From NCBI GenBank assembly GCA_964596185.1, contig CAZQUE010000001.1, positions 124,001-188,000 of the forward strand: a stretch of 64,000 nt of DNA, given 5' to 3'. A program made the position numbers and the translations under genes. The stretch is from DYKG01 sp964596185. GTDB taxonomy: Bacteria; Muiribacteriota; Ozemobacteria; Ozemobacterales; Ozemobacteraceae. Under the pieces are notes generated by a model. That model had not been told where the DNA came from and did no database searches. It saw only the letters and a list, made by a program, of their open reading frames with translations. Below, piece by piece: positions 62,058 to 64,000 of this stretch. Numbering within the stretch: the stretch's first letter is position 1; each line of letters opens with the position of its first letter.

Positions 62058-63635
62058 ATGAAACTGTTTTCAACGGCCCTGGTTCGAAGAATCTCACTGA
62101 TCACGGTGATTCTGTTTGTATTCTCGACCTTGTCGGTCAGCGCCCAGGTTGGCGAAGTTAACATTCCGGTCAACAACACTCAGCCTATTGATATTTCACT
62201 TATCAACAACGTGTTGCCGGAACTCAACGGGTTGCAGGCTAATTTGAGGACTACCCAGAATACCATTGCAACAATTGAAAAGATTTCTACGCCTCTTTAC
62301 AATCAGGTAGCCCCAACCAATATGCAGACAATGAGCATTGCTCAGCGAGTTAAGGCAATTCTGGGCAATGCAAAAAACCTGCTCACCGGAACCCTGAAAA
62401 CCTCAAGCGTCGCTGCCCAACAGAATTTGCAGAGTGGAACCAGCATCGGCAATTTGCCGATTGATCAGCAGCTGGCCTACAGCGTCGAACAACTCGGAGT
62501 TCAGGCTGCCAAAATTCAGACTAATCCTCAGGCGTCTGGCGCTATTGAAAAACTTAAATCAATTCTGGCTGTAGTTAAAGACAAACTTCAGGCAATCGTA
62601 AACGTAATCAGAGCGAAAATTTTTGCCGTTGGTCAGAAAGTTGGTTTGATCAGTAAAGATAAGCGCTTTGAAGATGGTAAGGTCGTCGACAATAAAGGAA
62701 CGATCAATGCCGCCGCTGATGTGCAATATGCTGACAGTTTTTCCGGCAAGCTTTCAAAGGGTGTTAACGAAGGCGTTCAGAATGCCAAAGCTTCTTTGAA
62801 AAACAGCTTTTCGTTCTCGAACCTGGCTCTGACAACCACCGTTGCCGTTGGAACCAACCTCGCCATCGACATGATTCATGGTGAAAAACCTTCATTGAAA
62901 AAAGCGGTTAAAGCCGTTGCTTCGCTTGAATTCGCCGGCAGCGTGGCCGGTTCTGCACTTGGTGCCGCCGGCGGTCAGTTTACCGCCTCACTTGTAAAAT
63001 CTTTCATTCCCGGTCCGATTGGTGCCATGGTTGGCGCTGTAATCCCGGTGATGTTCGCCTCTGCTACCGGTCAGATGGGCGCTGGCCTGATTTCTGGTCT
63101 GAAGAATGGTGAATTTTCAATCGCCAAAGCCTGGAAACAGGTTGATAAGGCTGATCTGGTCGGCTCTTCGATCGGGTCGACCATCGGTATGGCTCTTGGC
63201 GCTCCAATTCCAGTGGTTGGTCCAATTATCGGTGGTATCGTCGGCGGTTTGCTTGGCAGTAAGGTTGCCAAATGGATATCAGGTTTTGCCAAAGGTAGAA
63301 AGGTATCTTTCTTCGGCAAAGGTTATGATGTTGATAAATCATCTACTCCCACCCGAACCGGAGGATTCTCGGTTGGTATCGGTTCGATTGCCGGCCCTGG
63401 CAACAATGGACCGGTCGTCATGGGTTCGCAGGAATCTTCGCCGATAGTTTCCGGAAGTGTTTCTGCTTCACCTGAACAGCTTAAAGCTGCTGAGAAAAGA
63501 TACTATGATGCCTACCTGCAGTATAACAATATGGTTAAGTCTGGTGACAGCGAAGGCGCTAAAAAGGTTTTCGAACAGCTCAAGGTTTATTCAGATGAAT
63601 ACAACAGTCTGAAAAAACAAATCAGCGGAAACTGA
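62058..63635 (+). CDS. secreted glycine-rich hydrophobic protein, unknown function
   Basis: A protein of 525 residues with a signal peptide (1-29, ending SVSA). The N-terminal third is helical and Gln/Asn-rich. The middle and later parts (about 265-415) hold glycine/alanine-rich hydrophobic stretches (GSVAGSALGAAGG, PGPIGAMVGAVIPV, GPIIGGIVGGLLGS), like glycine-zipper membrane segments. A soluble tail follows, ending in a coiled-coil-like segment (about 470-525: LKAAEKRYYDAYLQYNNM). I recognise no family. Expression is probably very high: perfect promoter, GGAGGG ribosome site and a strong terminator. It could insert into membranes after export, as toxins or pore formers do, but this is inference. 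Confidence 0.82.
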   Translation: MKLFSTALVRRISLITVILFVFSTLSVSAQVGEVNIPVNNTQPIDISLINNVLPELNGLQANLRTTQNTIATIEKISTPLYNQVAPTNMQTMSIAQRVKAILGNAKNLLTGTLKTSSVAAQQNLQSGTSIGNLPIDQQLAYSVEQLGVQAAKIQTNPQASGAIEKLKSILAVVKDKLQAIVNVIRAKIFAVGQKVGLISKDKRFEDGKVVDNKGTINAAADVQYADSFSGKLSKGVNEGVQNAKASLKNSFSFSNLALTTTVAVGTNLAIDMIHGEKPSLKKAVKAVASLEFAGSVAGSALGAAGGQFTASLVKSFIPGPIGAMVGAVIPVMFASATGQMGAGLISGLKNGEFSIAKAWKQVDKADLVGSSIGSTIGMALGAPIPVVGPIIGGIVGGLLGSKVAKWISGFAKGRKVSFFGKGYDVDKSSTPTRTGGFSVGIGSIAGPGNNGPVVMGSQESSPIVSGSVSASPEQLKAAEKRYYDAYLQYNNMVKSGDSEGAKKVFEQLKVYSDEYNSLKKQISGN

Positions 63636-63648
63636 TATAACGCTCTTT

Positions 63649-63680
63649 AAAAAAGGCTCGGGATATCCCGAGCCTTTTTT
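63649..63680. terminator. bidirectional Rho-independent terminator
   Basis: GGCTCGGG/CCCGAGCC stem (63655-63662 with 63667-63674), 4-base loop, A6 on the left and T6 on the right, between the secreted-protein gene (+) and cheR (-). Confidence 0.95.
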
Positions 63681-63702
63681 ATTTCAGTTTAAACAACTAC
63701 TT

Positions 63703-64000
63703 TTATTCAACAAACATTGATTTTCCACTGGGTTTGAGGAAGACGGTGCGTTCATCGATTCGAGTTTCTTTGAACAGGGGCGGAAGGTCGCGGGTGCTCT
63801 CTGTTGAGCCTATCAACAGGTAGCCGTCATCATTGAGGTGACGTCTGATTTTCACAAACAGGCTCTCGCGATCCCTTGCCGAAAAGTAAATCGCTACATT
63901 GCGACAGAAAATAAGATCATAACGCTCGGGAAGCAAAAAGGGCTTTTGTAGCTCGATGCGATCGAAGATCATCGATTCTTTGAGTGAATCATGAATATGA
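63703..64000 (-). CDS. cheR: CheR-type chemoreceptor methyltransferase, C-terminal part
   Basis: Open frame reaching the window edge; the N-terminal part lies outside. About 99 residues are visible: RYDLIFCRNVAIYF, then RDRESLFVKIRRHL, then GYLLIGSTES, the classical C-terminal SAM-methyltransferase part of CheR, which methylates chemoreceptor glutamates with SAM. A short form beginning at 63972 would lack the SAM-binding half and is rejected. It fits the chemoreceptor at 5662. Confidence 0.9.
   Translation of the reverse strand, partial: HIHDSLKESMIFDRIELQKPFLLPERYDLIFCRNVAIYFSARDRESLFVKIRRHLNDDGYLLIGSTESTRDLPPLFKETRIDERTVFLKPSGKSMFVE

Overview
The window looks like chromosome from an uncultured, diderm (Gram-negative) bacterium of moderate GC content. 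Evidence for a second membrane is the PorV/PorQ-type beta-barrel protein, two lipoproteins and giant exported proteins. Type IV pilus ATPases, a pilin, a chemoreceptor, a CheR fragment and a sigma-28-type promoter indicate a motile or surface-active cell. The mix of giant surface proteins, several STT3-type oligosaccharyltransferases and multiple GspE/PilB ATPases is reminiscent of candidate-phylum lineages such as Riflebacteria; this is a weak guess from gene style only. No rRNA, tRNA, CRISPR array or intact transposase was recognised.

Layout. 1-1988 (-): an STT3-like oligosaccharyltransferase cut by the window edge. 2192-12706 (+): a housekeeping and signalling run of purine nucleoside phosphorylase, prfA, prmC, a Sua5/TsaC protein, a chemoreceptor behind a sigma-28-like promoter, rlmN, a membrane PASTA protein, a tail-anchored pseudokinase, rpe and a TPR protein. 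12708-18552: a prepilin-peptidase-like protein without its aspartates and a type IV pilin (-), then two more STT3-like transferases (+). The pilin ends in an extended bacterial N-glycosylation sequon. 18566-25467 (-): an LTA-synthase-like sulfatase-fold protein, pilT, pilB, aroE and a STAS anti-anti-sigma factor. 25588-52038 (-): a 26-kb surface locus with two tandem modules, each a giant Ig-like repeat protein (4627 and 3260 residues) followed by a TPR-like lipoprotein, and then a PorV/PorQ-family outer-membrane protein. 52039-63635: an AllH-like protein (+); a small unknown protein, hisS with a small leader ORF, a membrane PP2C-like protein, a 1162-residue GspE-type ATPase with a new-looking C-terminal extension, a BsuPI/chagasin-like double inhibitor and a DUF1848 protein (all -); then a glycine-rich secreted protein (+) behind a perfect consensus promoter. 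63703-64000 (-): the C-terminal part of CheR.

How the parts may work together (inference). pilB, pilT, the pilin and the neighbouring STT3 proteins suggest a glycosylated type IV pilus. The PASTA protein and pseudokinase look like a PknB-type receptor split into two genes, with the kinase catalytically dead. The giant proteins end in FlgD-like/'YPNP' domains similar to type IX secretion sorting domains and lie just upstream of a PorV-family protein, so the locus may be a self-contained surface-display system. The best candidates for undescribed biology are the duplicated giant-protein/lipoprotein/PorV locus, the GspE extension, the split PASTA-pseudokinase pair and the pilin sequon beside the STT3 genes.
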